Shown here piece after piece: positions 18,163-26,717 of a stretch of 64,000 nt of DNA. The stretch comes from an uncultured Opitutia bacterium (GTDB lineage: Bacteria; Verrucomicrobiota; Verrucomicrobiia; Opitutales; UBA953). The DNA lies in contig CAIOAN010000006.1 in NCBI GenBank assembly GCA_903855995.1, forward strand, positions 1 through 64,000, given 5' to 3'. The notes below the pieces were generated by a model, which had not been told where the DNA came from, made no database searches, and saw nothing but the letters and a program-made list of their open reading frames with translations. Position 1 is the first letter of the stretch; each line of letters starts with the position of its first letter. Position numbers and translations under genes: made by a program.

Positions 18163-19616
18163 AGGGCGGCTTGCTGGTGGGCGTAACCATGGGCGGCCTC
18201 GAAGAGGCGGCCCGCGGCGAGGAGTTTGGCTTCGGAGAGCGGCGCTCCGACCAGATGAAAACCCACCGGCAGGTGGCCAGACTTACCGCAAGGCACCGAG
18301 ATCGCCGGGAGCCCGGCGAGATTGGCAGGAATCGTGAAGATATCTTCGAGGTAGAGCTGCAGCGGATCCGAAGCCTTCTCACCCACCTTGAAGGCGGGCG
18401 TCGGAACCGTCGGGGTGAGCAGCACATCGACACCGGCAAGGGCGGCGAGGTATTCGGCGCGGATCTTCGCGCGGGCCCGGAGGGCGCGGACGTAATAGGC
18501 GTCGGCGTAACCGGCGCTGAGCACGAACGTACCGAGCAGGATACGGCGCTTCACTTCCGGACCGAAGCCTTCGGAGCGGCTCGCCGTCATCATCTCGACC
18601 GGCGTACCGGCGGTGGCGGAGCGATGGCCGTAGCGGACGCCGTCATAGCGGCCGAGGTTAGAGGAGGCCTCGGCGGTCGCCACGACGTAGTACGTCGGCA
18701 CGGCGAGGTCGGCGGAGGGCAACTCGACCTCGGAGATTGCACAACCCTGGGAGCGGTAGAATTCGATGGCCGCGTTGACGGCGGCGGCGACTTCGGGTGC
18801 GACGCCCTTCCCGAGGAAACCCTTCGGGATGCCGATGCGGAGCTTCTTGGCGTCACCGGCCGGCGTGAGGGCGCGGTCGGACGGACCAAAGCAGGTCATG
18901 TCACGGGCGTCGGCCGAGGCCAGCGCGTTGAGGAGCAGTTCGCAATCTTCGATGCTGCGGGCCATCGGGCCGATCTGGTCGAGCGACGAGGCGAAGGCCA
19001 CGAGGCCGAAGCGGGAGATCAGTCCGTAGGTGGGCTTCAGGCCGACCACGCCGCAATGCGAGGCAGGCTGTCGAATCGAGCCACCGGTATCAGAACCGAG
19101 CGAGAGCGGCACCAGGCCGGCCGCGAGGGCCGCAGCGCTGCCACCGGAAGAACCGCCCGGGATGCGGGCGAGGTCCCAAGGATTAAAGGTCTTACGGATT
19201 GCAGAGTTCTCCGTGGAGGAGCCCATCGCGAACTCGTCCATATTCAGACGACCGTAGAGAATCGCGCCGGCGGCACGGAGGCGTTCGGCGACGTGGGAGT
19301 CGTAAGGCGAGATCAGTGAAGCGAGCATCTTGCTCGAGCAGGTGAGCGGCTGGCCCTTCACCGCGATGTTGTCCTTGATCGCGACCGGGATGCCTTCGAG
19401 CGGGCCCCTGCCCTGCCCGGCCTTGCGGCGGGCATCGGAGGCGTCGGCCTGCGCGAGCACGTCGGCTTCGTCTAGATGGGTGAAGGCACCGACCTTGTCA
19501 TTGATCGTCTTATAGCGGACGATGAACGCTTCGCAGAGGGCGCGGGACGTAAGCGTGCCGGCCGCGATGCGGCGGCCGAGCTCGGCGGCGGAAAGCGTAT
19601 GGAGCGCGTCGGCCAT
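18159..19616 (-). CDS. gatA: Asp-tRNA(Asn)/Glu-tRNA(Gln) amidotransferase subunit A
   Basis: The glutaminase subunit, which releases ammonia for GatB. It is 485 residues. The amidase-signature catalytic triad is visible: Lys in VAIKDNIAVKG, cis-Ser in SLGSDTGGSIRQPA and nucleophile region GGSSGGSAAALAAG. The C-terminal part FTIPANLAGLPAISVPCG is typical. It lies 3 bases after gatC and overlaps gatB by 4, in a tightly coupled gatC-gatA-gatB order. Confidence 0.97.
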
Positions 19617-19619
19617 GGC

Positions 19620-19910
19620 TTACGATTCGTCGTCCACGACGCGCGGGACGGAGATCTGCCCGTCGCGCGAGGCGGGGGCGATGCGGGTGACGGCTTCGGC
19701 GCCGAGGACCGGACCCGGCTCATCGGAGCGCAGGGCGGCTTCGTTGACGATGCGGGCGTCGTCGATCGTCGAGGGCAGGTCGGCTTCCGCGAGCGCCTGA
19801 AAGTGACCCAGGATTTGATTGAGCTGCGACGAGTAGAGCGCCTTCTCCGCGGCCGTGAGGCTGAGGCGGGCGAGCTTCGCGAGATGATCGATGTCGAAAC
19901 CTTCGGCCAT
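19620..19910 (-). CDS. gatC: Asp-tRNA(Asn)/Glu-tRNA(Gln) amidotransferase subunit C
   Basis: A 96-residue belt subunit that stabilises GatA on GatB. The family start pattern IDHLAKLARLSLTAAEKALYSSQLNQIL is present, followed by an extended C-terminal arm (LRSDEPGPV...ISVPRVVDDES). It sits 5 bases after pheT, with no room for its own promoter, so it depends on pheST transcription. Confidence 0.95.
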   Translation of the reverse strand: MAEGFDIDHLAKLARLSLTAAEKALYSSQLNQILGHFQALAEADLPSTIDDARIVNEAALRSDEPGPVLGAEAVTRIAPASRDGQISVPRVVDDES

Positions 19911-19915
19911 GGGAA

Positions 19916-22351
19916 TCAGCGGCGGACGGTCCAGCCGGCGCCCTTCTCAAGCGTCGCGATGACCACGCCAAGAGCTTGGTTGGTTTCTTCGTCGGTGAGC
20001 GTTCGGGCCGCGTGGCGCCAGCGGATTTCGAAGGCGAGGCTGCGGTGGCCTTCGGGCAGCCCAGGACCTGTGAAGACGTCGAAGCAGTTGACGGACTCCA
20101 GCACAAACTCCTTGCCGGCAGCCTTCGAGGCGCCTTGGCGGACGCGGCTTTCGACCTCGGCGGCGGCGACGCCGACCGGAACGATGACCGCGACGTCCTT
20201 AGTGACGGGCGGGAAGGAAGAGAACGCTTCGAAGCGAGGAATCTTGCGGGCCTCGACGAAGGCCGTGCGCGGGAAGCAGACTTCGCCGGCGATGACGGAG
20301 CTCTTGAGGCCGAGCGAACGCGTCCAGCGGAGATCGAGGACGCCGCAGGCGCCTTCCGCGGCGCGGCCGCGGTCGACGAGGGCGGCGGCGTGGTCAGCCT
20401 GCCAGAGACCGCCCGTGGCAGTAGCAAACGAAAGGCGAACCGCGGTGACGCCGGCGAGTGCGGCGACGTCCTGCAGGAGGCGCTTGGCGCGGAGTGCATC
20501 GAACGCCTCGCGAGACTTCCAAGAGCGTGTCACCGGTTCGGCGACGACAGCAAAGGCTACCGAGATGAATTCGCGCACCGTGCCATCGGCCTGGGGACGG
20601 AAAACCGTGCCGACTTCAAAGAGCCCACGCGGGTCGGCGTGGACCGAAAGGTTGAGCGCCAGCGCGCCGGCGAGACCCGGGACGAGCGAAGCACGCAGGT
20701 GCGTCTGTTCGGCCGTCAGCGGATTATCCATCGCGACCAGGGCGGCCTTGTCGGCGCCGAGGGTGCGTTCGAGTTCCGCGGCGTCGCGGAGCGAGTAGTG
20801 GCAGCACTCCGTGAAACCGGCACCGACGAGACGGGCCGAGACTTCGCGGGTGAAGACTGAAGTCAGCGCATCATCATCCCCTGGGAGTGGGGCGATCGGG
20901 CGACCCGCCGGCACCTTATCGGTGCCGTGGATACGAATGAATTCTTCGACGAGGTCGATCGGACGCGACACGTCGGAGCGGAATGAAGGCACCAACACTG
21001 AGAAACCCGTGGCGGAAGGCTTTACCGTGAAACCCAGACGAGCGAAGGCCGCGTTGACATCGGCATCGGCGATCGGCGTACCGAGTTTGGCAGCCACGTA
21101 GCCGGCAGGCAGTTCAATCGTCACATCGGCACGCGGAGGCTTGCCCACCGCGATGGCGGGACCAGCGACCTGAGCGCCCGCGTGTTCGATAAGGAGGTCC
21201 GTCGCGAGGCGCGAGGCCAGCTCGACGCCGGCCGGATCCACGTCACGGGCGAAGCGATGGGAAGAATCAGTCGACACGCCGATTCGGCGGGCGACGCGGC
21301 GAATCTCGCCGGGGCGGAACCAAGCGGCTTCGAGGAGAATCTCGGTCGTCGAGTCGGTCACGCCGGAATCGACGCCACCCATCACACCCGCGACGACGAG
21401 CGGGCGCTGGGCGTCGGCGATGACGCAGACACCCGTTTCAAGTTTCACCTTCTTGCCATCGAGCAGGACGATTTCTTCGCCTTCGCGGGCCGGGCGAGCT
21501 TCGATACCTTGGGAAACTTTCTTCGCGTCGAACGCATGGAGCGGCTGGCCGAGTTCAAGCAGCACCCAGTTCGTGATATCGACCACATTATTGATCGGAC
21601 GAAGACCAGCGGCCTCGAGGTCGCGACGGAGCCATTCCGGACTCGGGCCAACCTTCACGTTTTTTAACGTGCGCAGAGTGTAGTAAGGGCAGAACTCGGA
21701 GGACGAGCGGACGAACTTCACCGCATCGGAGGCGGAAGGCGTAGTGGCGAGGCCGGCAGCCGTCTTCACCGTGAGCGGCTTGAGCGCGAGACCCAGCGCG
21801 GCGGCGAGGTCGCGAGCGACGCCGCGGATGCCGAGGCAATCGCCGCGATTAGGTGTGACTGAAATTTCGAGCACCGTATCCGGCGCACCGAAGAGGGCAT
21901 TGAGCGGAGTGCCGAGTGCCGGCTGACGGGGAGTCAGGATGAGCAGGCCGTCCTCGCCCTTGCCGAGGCCGAGTTCTTCGGAGGAGCACATCATGCCCGC
22001 CGAATCGACATCGCGGAGCTTCGAGACCGAAATCGCGAAACCACCCGGCATCACCGTACCCGGAAGTGCGACCGGCACGCGGTCGCCCGCCTTGAAATTC
22101 TTGGCGCCGCAGACGATCTGGCGGATTGCGCCGTCGCCGACGTCGACCTGGCAGACGCTCAGACGATCGGCCTTCGGGTGTTTCTCGAAAGACTTGATCT
22201 CGCCGACCACTACGAGCGGCAGAGGTGCGAGTCCGAAGGTCGTGACCGACTCCACCTCAAGGCCGAGCATCGGGAGGACTTCTGCGACGCGCTCAGCGGT
22301 GACGCCGGCGAGGTCGAGGTGACGGGAGAGGGCTTGGAAAGAGACTTTCAT
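19916..22351 (-). CDS. pheT: Phenylalanine--tRNA ligase beta subunit
   Basis: An 811-residue subunit with the full domain set. An N-terminal EMAP-like tRNA-binding domain (VVVGEIKSFEKHPKADRLSVCQVDVG) is followed by the B3/B4 editing domain (RPINNVVDITNWVLLELGQPLHAFDAKK), the B5 domain, the core catalytic-like domain and a C-terminal ferredoxin-fold anticodon-binding domain (FPPVTKDVAVIVPVGV...FEIRWRHAARTLTDEE). It forms the heterotetramer with PheS and lies 3 bases after pheS. Confidence 0.96.
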   Translation of the reverse strand: MKVSFQALSRHLDLAGVTAERVAEVLPMLGLEVESVTTFGLAPLPLVVVGEIKSFEKHPKADRLSVCQVDVGDGAIRQIVCGAKNFKAGDRVPVALPGTVMPGGFAISVSKLRDVDSAGMMCSSEELGLGKGEDGLLILTPRQPALGTPLNALFGAPDTVLEISVTPNRGDCLGIRGVARDLAAALGLALKPLTVKTAAGLATTPSASDAVKFVRSSSEFCPYYTLRTLKNVKVGPSPEWLRRDLEAAGLRPINNVVDITNWVLLELGQPLHAFDAKKVSQGIEARPAREGEEIVLLDGKKVKLETGVCVIADAQRPLVVAGVMGGVDSGVTDSTTEILLEAAWFRPGEIRRVARRIGVSTDSSHRFARDVDPAGVELASRLATDLLIEHAGAQVAGPAIAVGKPPRADVTIELPAGYVAAKLGTPIADADVNAAFARLGFTVKPSATGFSVLVPSFRSDVSRPIDLVEEFIRIHGTDKVPAGRPIAPLPGDDDALTSVFTREVSARLVGAGFTECCHYSLRDAAELERTLGADKAALVAMDNPLTAEQTHLRASLVPGLAGALALNLSVHADPRGLFEVGTVFRPQADGTVREFISVAFAVVAEPVTRSWKSREAFDALRAKRLLQDVAALAGVTAVRLSFATATGGLWQADHAAALVDRGRAAEGACGVLDLRWTRSLGLKSSVIAGEVCFPRTAFVEARKIPRFEAFSSFPPVTKDVAVIVPVGVAAAEVESRVRQGASKAAGKEFVLESVNCFDVFTGPGLPEGHRSLAFEIRWRHAARTLTDEETNQALGVVIATLEKGAGWTVRR

Positions 22352-22354
22352 GGC

Positions 22355-23395
22355 TTAGGCGAACTGGCGCAGGAAGCGCGTGTCGTTGTTGTAGAAGTGG
22401 CGGATGTCGTCGATACCGTGGACCAGCATCGCGATACGTTCGAGTCCGAGGCCGAAGGCCAGGCCTGACCATTCGTTCGGGTCGAGGCCGCAGAGCTCGA
22501 GGACCTTCGGGTCGACCAGACCGCAGCCCATGATTTCCAGCCAGCGGTTGGAGAGGCGCCCGAGGTTAGGCGAACGCAGGTCCATTTCGAAAGAAGGTTC
22601 CGTGAACGGGAAGAACGACGGACGCAGGCGGATTTCGGCGTCGGCGCCGAAGGTTTCCTTCACGAAGAAATCGAGCACGCCGCGGAGATCGGCCAGCGTC
22701 ACATCGCGATCGATCCAGAGACCTTCGACTTGGTGAAAGTTAGCGGAGTGCGTCGCGTCGACCGCATCGCGGCGGAAGCAGCGGCCCGGAGCGACGATAC
22801 GGAACGGCGGCTTACGCGAGAGCATCGTGCGGACCTGCACGCTGGAAGTGTGCGTGCGGAGGAGGATCGCCTCTTCGCCCTTTCGCGGAGCGTCGGCGGA
22901 GCGGAACGCCTTCGGCATGTAGAGCGTGTCCTGCATGTCGCGGGCCGGGTGATCGGCGGGCGTATTGAGGGCGTCGAAGCAATGCCACTCCGTCTCGACC
23001 TCGGGTCCGTCGGCGACAACGAAGCCCAATTTACGGAAGGAAGCCAGGATGCGTTCGCGCGTGCGACTGAGGGGGTGAAGGGAGCCCACCGGAGCATCGG
23101 GGCTCGGCAGGGTCGGGTCGACAGGAGCGCCGAGCGCGGCGGCGATTTCGGAGTTCTCGACCTTGACCAGAAGCGAGGAGATCAGTTCTTCGACGGCCTT
23201 CTTCGCCTCGTTGATCAGCTTACCCACGACCGGGCGTTCTTCCTTTGAAAGGGTCGCCATCCCCTTCATCACTTGGGTTAGGGAGCCATTGGGTCCGACC
23301 ACGCGCGCCTTGAAGGCCTCGAGCTCGGCACGGGTGGCGACGGCGGCGGCTTCCTGGGTGGCGGCGGCGACGAGTTGGGCGAGCTGCTGCTGCAT
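22355..23395 (-). CDS. pheS: Phenylalanine--tRNA ligase alpha subunit
   Basis: The catalytic subunit. From the chosen ATG (MQQQLAQ) it is 346 residues. The N-terminal coiled coil is followed by class II motifs: motif 2 region MLSRKPPFRIVAPGRCFRRD, the HQVEGLWID-type segment (HSANFHQVEG) and motif 3 GLAFGLGLERIAML. The open frame extends 15 codons further upstream, but that part overlaps the rplT terminator side and is not conserved-looking. No Shine-Dalgarno is seen. Confidence 0.95.
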   Translation of the reverse strand: MQQQLAQLVAAATQEAAAVATRAELEAFKARVVGPNGSLTQVMKGMATLSKEERPVVGKLINEAKKAVEELISSLLVKVENSEIAAALGAPVDPTLPSPDAPVGSLHPLSRTRERILASFRKLGFVVADGPEVETEWHCFDALNTPADHPARDMQDTLYMPKAFRSADAPRKGEEAILLRTHTSSVQVRTMLSRKPPFRIVAPGRCFRRDAVDATHSANFHQVEGLWIDRDVTLADLRGVLDFFVKETFGADAEIRLRPSFFPFTEPSFEMDLRSPNLGRLSNRWLEIMGCGLVDPKVLELCGLDPNEWSGLAFGLGLERIAMLVHGIDDIRHFYNNDTRFLRQFA

Positions 23396-23442
23396 AGATT
23401 GATTTGTGCGTTGGAGGGGAAAGTCGGCAAGCGAAAGCACCG

Positions 23443-23475
23443 TAAAACAAAGAAGCCCCGGAGGGCCGGGGCTTC
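23443..23475 (-). terminator. Intrinsic terminator after rpmI-rplT
   Basis: On the minus strand a 9-bp stem GAAGCCCCG/CGGGGCTTC with a short loop is followed by TTTGTTTT. It lies between the rplT stop and pheS, so rpmI-rplT probably ends here and pheST has its own promoter or uses read-through. Confidence 0.85.
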
Positions 23476-23497
23476 GTGGGAGGACGGTGAAGTCGTC

Positions 23498-23854
23498 TTA
23501 GACGAGCGCGGCCTGGGCCTTCTTGACGATCGCTTCAAAAGCGGGGGCGTCATGGATGGCCAGTTCGCTCAGATTCTTACGATCCATCGTGATGTTAGCC
23601 TTCTTCAGGCCAGCGATCAGACGGCTGTAGGAAATACCGAGGGGGCGGCAGGCGGCATTAAGACGCACAATCCAAAGCTGACGGAACGTCGACTTGTTCT
23701 TGCGGCGGTCGCGATAAGCGAACTTCTGCGCGCGCTGAACGGCCTCGAGGGCGTAGACGTACAGACGTGATTTGTTTCCGAAGTAGCCCTTAGCGGCTTT
23801 GATCGCGCGCTTTTTACGGGCCTTGGTGGCCGGGCCGTTGGTTGCTCTAGGCAT
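23498..23854 (-). CDS. rplT: 50S ribosomal protein L20
   Basis: A 118-residue ribosomal protein, normal length, needed early in 50S assembly. It is recognised by the basic N-terminus (MPRATNGPATKARKKRAIK), AKGYFGNKSRLYVYALEAV and RKLWI-like FRQLWIVRLNAACRPLGISYSRLI. Its partner rpmI is upstream on the same strand, but infC, which usually leads this operon, is on the other strand. Confidence 0.97.
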   Translation of the reverse strand: MPRATNGPATKARKKRAIKAAKGYFGNKSRLYVYALEAVQRAQKFAYRDRRKNKSTFRQLWIVRLNAACRPLGISYSRLIAGLKKANITMDRKNLSELAIHDAPAFEAIVKKAQAALV

Positions 23855-23938
23855 GTTGGTATGGTATGTTTGGTTTGGTTAGATGGCCTCGGGGTCGCCT
23901 TAATGAACACCCGTTCGGCCAAAAATAGGATCTTCGAT

Positions 23939-24130
23939 TTAGGCGAAGGGCATCGAGGCCAGCATCTTCTTCTCGAAGCCGGAGTCGACACGCTTGGACT
24001 TATTGGCGCGGCGGCGCTGCTTGCGGGACTTGGAGCTCAGCAAGTGGCGGGTGTTGGCGGAACGGCGCATCACTTTGCCGGTACCGGTCACCTTGAAGCG
24101 CTTGGAGATGGACTTGCGGGTCTTTTGCAT
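23939..24130 (-). CDS. rpmI: 50S ribosomal protein L35
   Basis: A 63-residue basic ribosomal protein. The start (MQKTRKSISKRFKVTGTGK) is fixed by similarity to the family pattern KT.K...KRFK.TG.GK. HLLSSKSRKQRRR is the typical centre. The frame continues upstream as non-coding sequence. It is 84 bases before rplT. The upstream region shared with the divergent peroxiredoxin gene should hold its promoter. Confidence 0.95.
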   Translation of the reverse strand: MQKTRKSISKRFKVTGTGKVMRRSANTRHLLSSKSRKQRRRANKSKRVDSGFEKKMLASMPFA

Positions 24131-24304
24131 GGCGGAAAGGGTCGGAACAAAGGCTCTCCCGAGGGACTTGTAAAGGGGAAAGGGCCGCCCGCCCCTTACT
24201 TGCCTTGGAATAATCGGCAGAGAGCCAGACCAAGAAGCCGCAGGGTCGTTTGACAATTCCCCCGGACCCGACTCCCCTGCCCCACCTACCCATTCCATAA
24301 AACC

Positions 24305-24781
24305 ATGATTTCCTTAGGAAAAAAGCCGAAACTCACCTTTAAGATCAACGCCTTAGTAGACGGAAAGACCGTCCACGGGCCCTTTGCCGACCTCCTGGAC
24401 GGCCCGACCATCGTCTCCGTCTATATGCGCAACAACACCTCGGCCTGCGATAAACAGGCCGCCGCCATGGATAAAAATATGAAAGTCGTTGTTAAACAGG
24501 GATTTAAGATTGTCGCCATCTCCCGTGATACTATCGCCTCCCACCTTAAGTATGCCGCCAAGCATGGGTACAAGTTTACCCTCGTGTCGGACCCCGAGGA
24601 TCAGTTCTCCCAAGCCATGGATGCCATCGTCGAGAAATCCATGTACGGCAAAAAGTATCTCGGGCCGCTCCGGGCAGCCTACCTCTTCGACGCCTCCGGC
24701 AAACTCATCGGAGTCATCCCGAAGGTCGAAGCCGCCGAGCACGGCCAGCAGTTGCTCGTCGCCATTGCTGCGACGAAGTAA
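24305..24781 (+). CDS. Peroxiredoxin-like (AhpC/TSA, BCP-type) protein
   Basis: A 158-residue thioredoxin-fold protein. The only cysteine is in RNNTSACDKQ, at the place of the peroxidatic Cys motif (P/N..T..C). FKIVAISRDTIASHLKYAAKHGYKFTLVSDPEDQFSQAMDAI matches the BCP/PrxQ pattern. FDASGKLIGVIPKVEAAEHGQQLL is the C-terminal strand region. With no second Cys it would act as a 1-Cys enzyme; reduction of peroxides is expected. It lies between the divergent rpmI and the co-directional infC. Confidence 0.78.
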   Translation: MISLGKKPKLTFKINALVDGKTVHGPFADLLDGPTIVSVYMRNNTSACDKQAAAMDKNMKVVVKQGFKIVAISRDTIASHLKYAAKHGYKFTLVSDPEDQFSQAMDAIVEKSMYGKKYLGPLRAAYLFDASGKLIGVIPKVEAAEHGQQLLVAIAATK

Positions 24782-24871
24782 GCCGCGCCGGCGGGCAAAC
24801 TTACGAATCGGTGCTTGAATCAAAGCCCCGAAACGGGGAGTTTAGCGAAGAGACAACTCCGCAGTTACCTA

Positions 24872-25543
24872 ATGCCTTCACCCTATCGTCCTAAGAGTCC
24901 CCGGCCTAAGAATAATAATTCGGCCCAACAACGCGGCATGTTCCGCAAAGAGGATAAGGGACCCAAGCGCAACGACCGCATCCGGGCCACCGAAGTGCGC
25001 GTCATTTCTCCGAAGGGTGAAATGATGGGCATCATGCCCACGCAGCAGGCGCTTGATCTCGCCCGTGAATTCGGCGTCGACCTGATCGAAATCGCCGCCG
25101 CTGCCGTGCCGCCCGTCTGCAAGCTGCAGGAATACGGAAAGTACCTCTACGAAGAAGCTAAGAAGCACAAGCACCAGAAGACCGCGACGAAGGTGAAGGA
25201 GATCAAACTCCGCCCGCGGATCGACGTGCATGACCTCTTCATCAAAGTGCGCCGCGCCGAGAACTTCCTGTTCCACGGACACAAGATTAAGTTGTTGCTC
25301 CAGTATCGCTACCGCGAACTCGAGCACCCCGAGATCGGTATCGCCACGATCACCAAGGCCATCGAAGCCCTGGCGCACATCAGCACGCGCGACAACGAAC
25401 CCAAGCGCAGCGGCCGCGCGATCGTTGTCGGCCTCACGCCCGTCCAGCAGAACAAGCGTAAGCTCGTGCACAACGAGACGCCCGGAGAAGAAGACGGCGA
25501 GGATGACTCCGAGGTGGACAACGGCGAGAACGACGCGGAATAA
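24872..25543 (+). CDS. infC: Translation initiation factor IF-3
   Basis: Keeps 30S subunits free and checks start codons. From ATG 24872 it is 223 residues. The N-domain has NDRIRATEVRVISPKGEMMGIMPTQQAL, then CKLQEYGKYLYEE, the linker, and the C-domain KEIKLRPRIDVHDLFIKVRRAENFLFHGHKIKLLLQYR. An acidic tail (EEDGEDDSEVDNGENDAE) extends beyond the usual IF-3 end. ATG 24938 (MFRKED) is an alternative start. It is not linked to rpmI-rplT, which are on the other strand. The next gene begins 4 bases after its stop. Confidence 0.93.
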   Translation: MPSPYRPKSPRPKNNNSAQQRGMFRKEDKGPKRNDRIRATEVRVISPKGEMMGIMPTQQALDLAREFGVDLIEIAAAAVPPVCKLQEYGKYLYEEAKKHKHQKTATKVKEIKLRPRIDVHDLFIKVRRAENFLFHGHKIKLLLQYRYRELEHPEIGIATITKAIEALAHISTRDNEPKRSGRAIVVGLTPVQQNKRKLVHNETPGEEDGEDDSEVDNGENDAE

Positions 25544-25547
25544 GAGC

Positions 25548-26525
25548 GTGCGTCGGTTCGCGGCCAGCCTCCTTCTCCTGACCATGACGGTTCAGGCTTG
25601 GGCGGCGTCCACGGGATACTACCTCGGCGACTCCCTGCGCCAGCTCGGCCTGCGCGAGCTCGAGCATCAGCGCGGCGACGCCGCCGATTCCGAGCGGCAC
25701 GGCGTCAAGGGCGGTATTGTCGTATACGCCGAACGCAGCAAGGACTTCGTGCTCGTCGATGGCGTCAAGGTCGTGCTCGAAGACGCGGTGGGCTCACTCC
25801 GGGGACACCTGACCATCTCGCGCACCGACTACGAAAAAGTCTTCGTGCCCCTGCTCTGGGGCCCGCCCCGCGCCGCCACGGCCGTGCGTCGCATCGTCCT
25901 CGACCCAGGCCACGGCGGCAAGGACCCCGGCAAGATCAACGCTGCCCTCGGCTATGCCGAGAAGGCCGCCACCCTCGACACCGCCGCCCGCCTCAAAATC
26001 GCCCTCGAAAAGCGCGGCTTCGAAGTCGTGTTTACACGCACCAAGGACGAGTTTATCGAACTGAGCGACCGACCTGATTTCGCCGCCCGCACCAAGGCCG
26101 ACCTTTTCGTCAGCCTCCACTACAATGGCGGCGGGGCGGGCGACACGACGAGCTCCGGCATTGAAACCTATTGCTTGAGCCCCGAGGGACAGCGCTCCAC
26201 GAACAGCGGCAAGGCCAAGGCCACCACCACCGCCGAGCCAGGTAATCGTTTTGACAGCGGCAACATGGCGCTCGCCTGGGGCCTGCAACGCCAGCTACTG
26301 AGCCTCACCGGTGCCGAAGACCGAGGGGTGCGCCGGGCCCGCTTCGCCGTGCTCCGCACCCTCTCTTGCCCCGGAGTGCTGGTCGAAGGCGGTTTCATCT
26401 CCAGCCGCAAGGAAGGCGCCCAAATCAAGGAAGACGCCTACCGCCAGAAGATCGCCGAGGCTGTGGCCATCGGGGTCGCCGAATACGCCGCGCGGGTGCG
26501 CCCAGCCCAGAAAACCCAGAATTAA
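25548..26525 (+). CDS. N-acetylmuramoyl-L-alanine amidase (Amidase_3), exported
   Basis: Cuts the peptide stem from MurNAc in peptidoglycan. The GTG start at 25548, 4 bases after infC, gives a 325-residue protein with signal peptide MRRFAASLLLLTMTVQAWAAS. The catalytic domain has the zinc ligands: His in VLDPGHGGKDPG, Glu in GYAEKAATL and His in FVSLHYNG. The catalytic Glu is in VLVEGGFIS. The N-terminal segment (about 25-105) resembles a small AMIN-like beta domain, uncertain. It probably acts in the periplasm in cell separation. Confidence 0.87.
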   Translation: MRRFAASLLLLTMTVQAWAASTGYYLGDSLRQLGLRELEHQRGDAADSERHGVKGGIVVYAERSKDFVLVDGVKVVLEDAVGSLRGHLTISRTDYEKVFVPLLWGPPRAATAVRRIVLDPGHGGKDPGKINAALGYAEKAATLDTAARLKIALEKRGFEVVFTRTKDEFIELSDRPDFAARTKADLFVSLHYNGGGAGDTTSSGIETYCLSPEGQRSTNSGKAKATTTAEPGNRFDSGNMALAWGLQRQLLSLTGAEDRGVRRARFAVLRTLSCPGVLVEGGFISSRKEGAQIKEDAYRQKIAEAVAIGVAEYAARVRPAQKTQN

Positions 26526-26717
26526 GCCCGCCGCCGGGGTGTCCTGGGGTGGACTTAGCATCATAATCCGCTTGCCAGAGGGCGGGCGGGACAGTTCGTT
26601 AGACCTTCCTACCGGCCCACAAGCGCTTGCTTGCGGAACCTCCGGCGGGAAAAACCAAAACACAACCAAACCCTGGAAACGTCCTCCGCGACGACCAGGA
26701 CAAACAGTCAAAACAAC
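26526..26717 (+). promoter_or_regulatory. rpsA 5' leader without Shine-Dalgarno
   Basis: 192 bases between the amidase stop and rpsA. The last 70 bases are rich in A and C (ccaaaacacaaccaaaccc ... caaaacaacATG) and hold no GGAGG. An unstructured, SD-free leader is known for S1 genes, whose product represses its own translation. I infer the same here. Confidence 0.45.

Noticed and set aside
24245-24300. TTGACA box before the peroxiredoxin gene
   Set aside because: TTGACA is present near 24250, but no AT-rich -10 lies at 16-18 bases.
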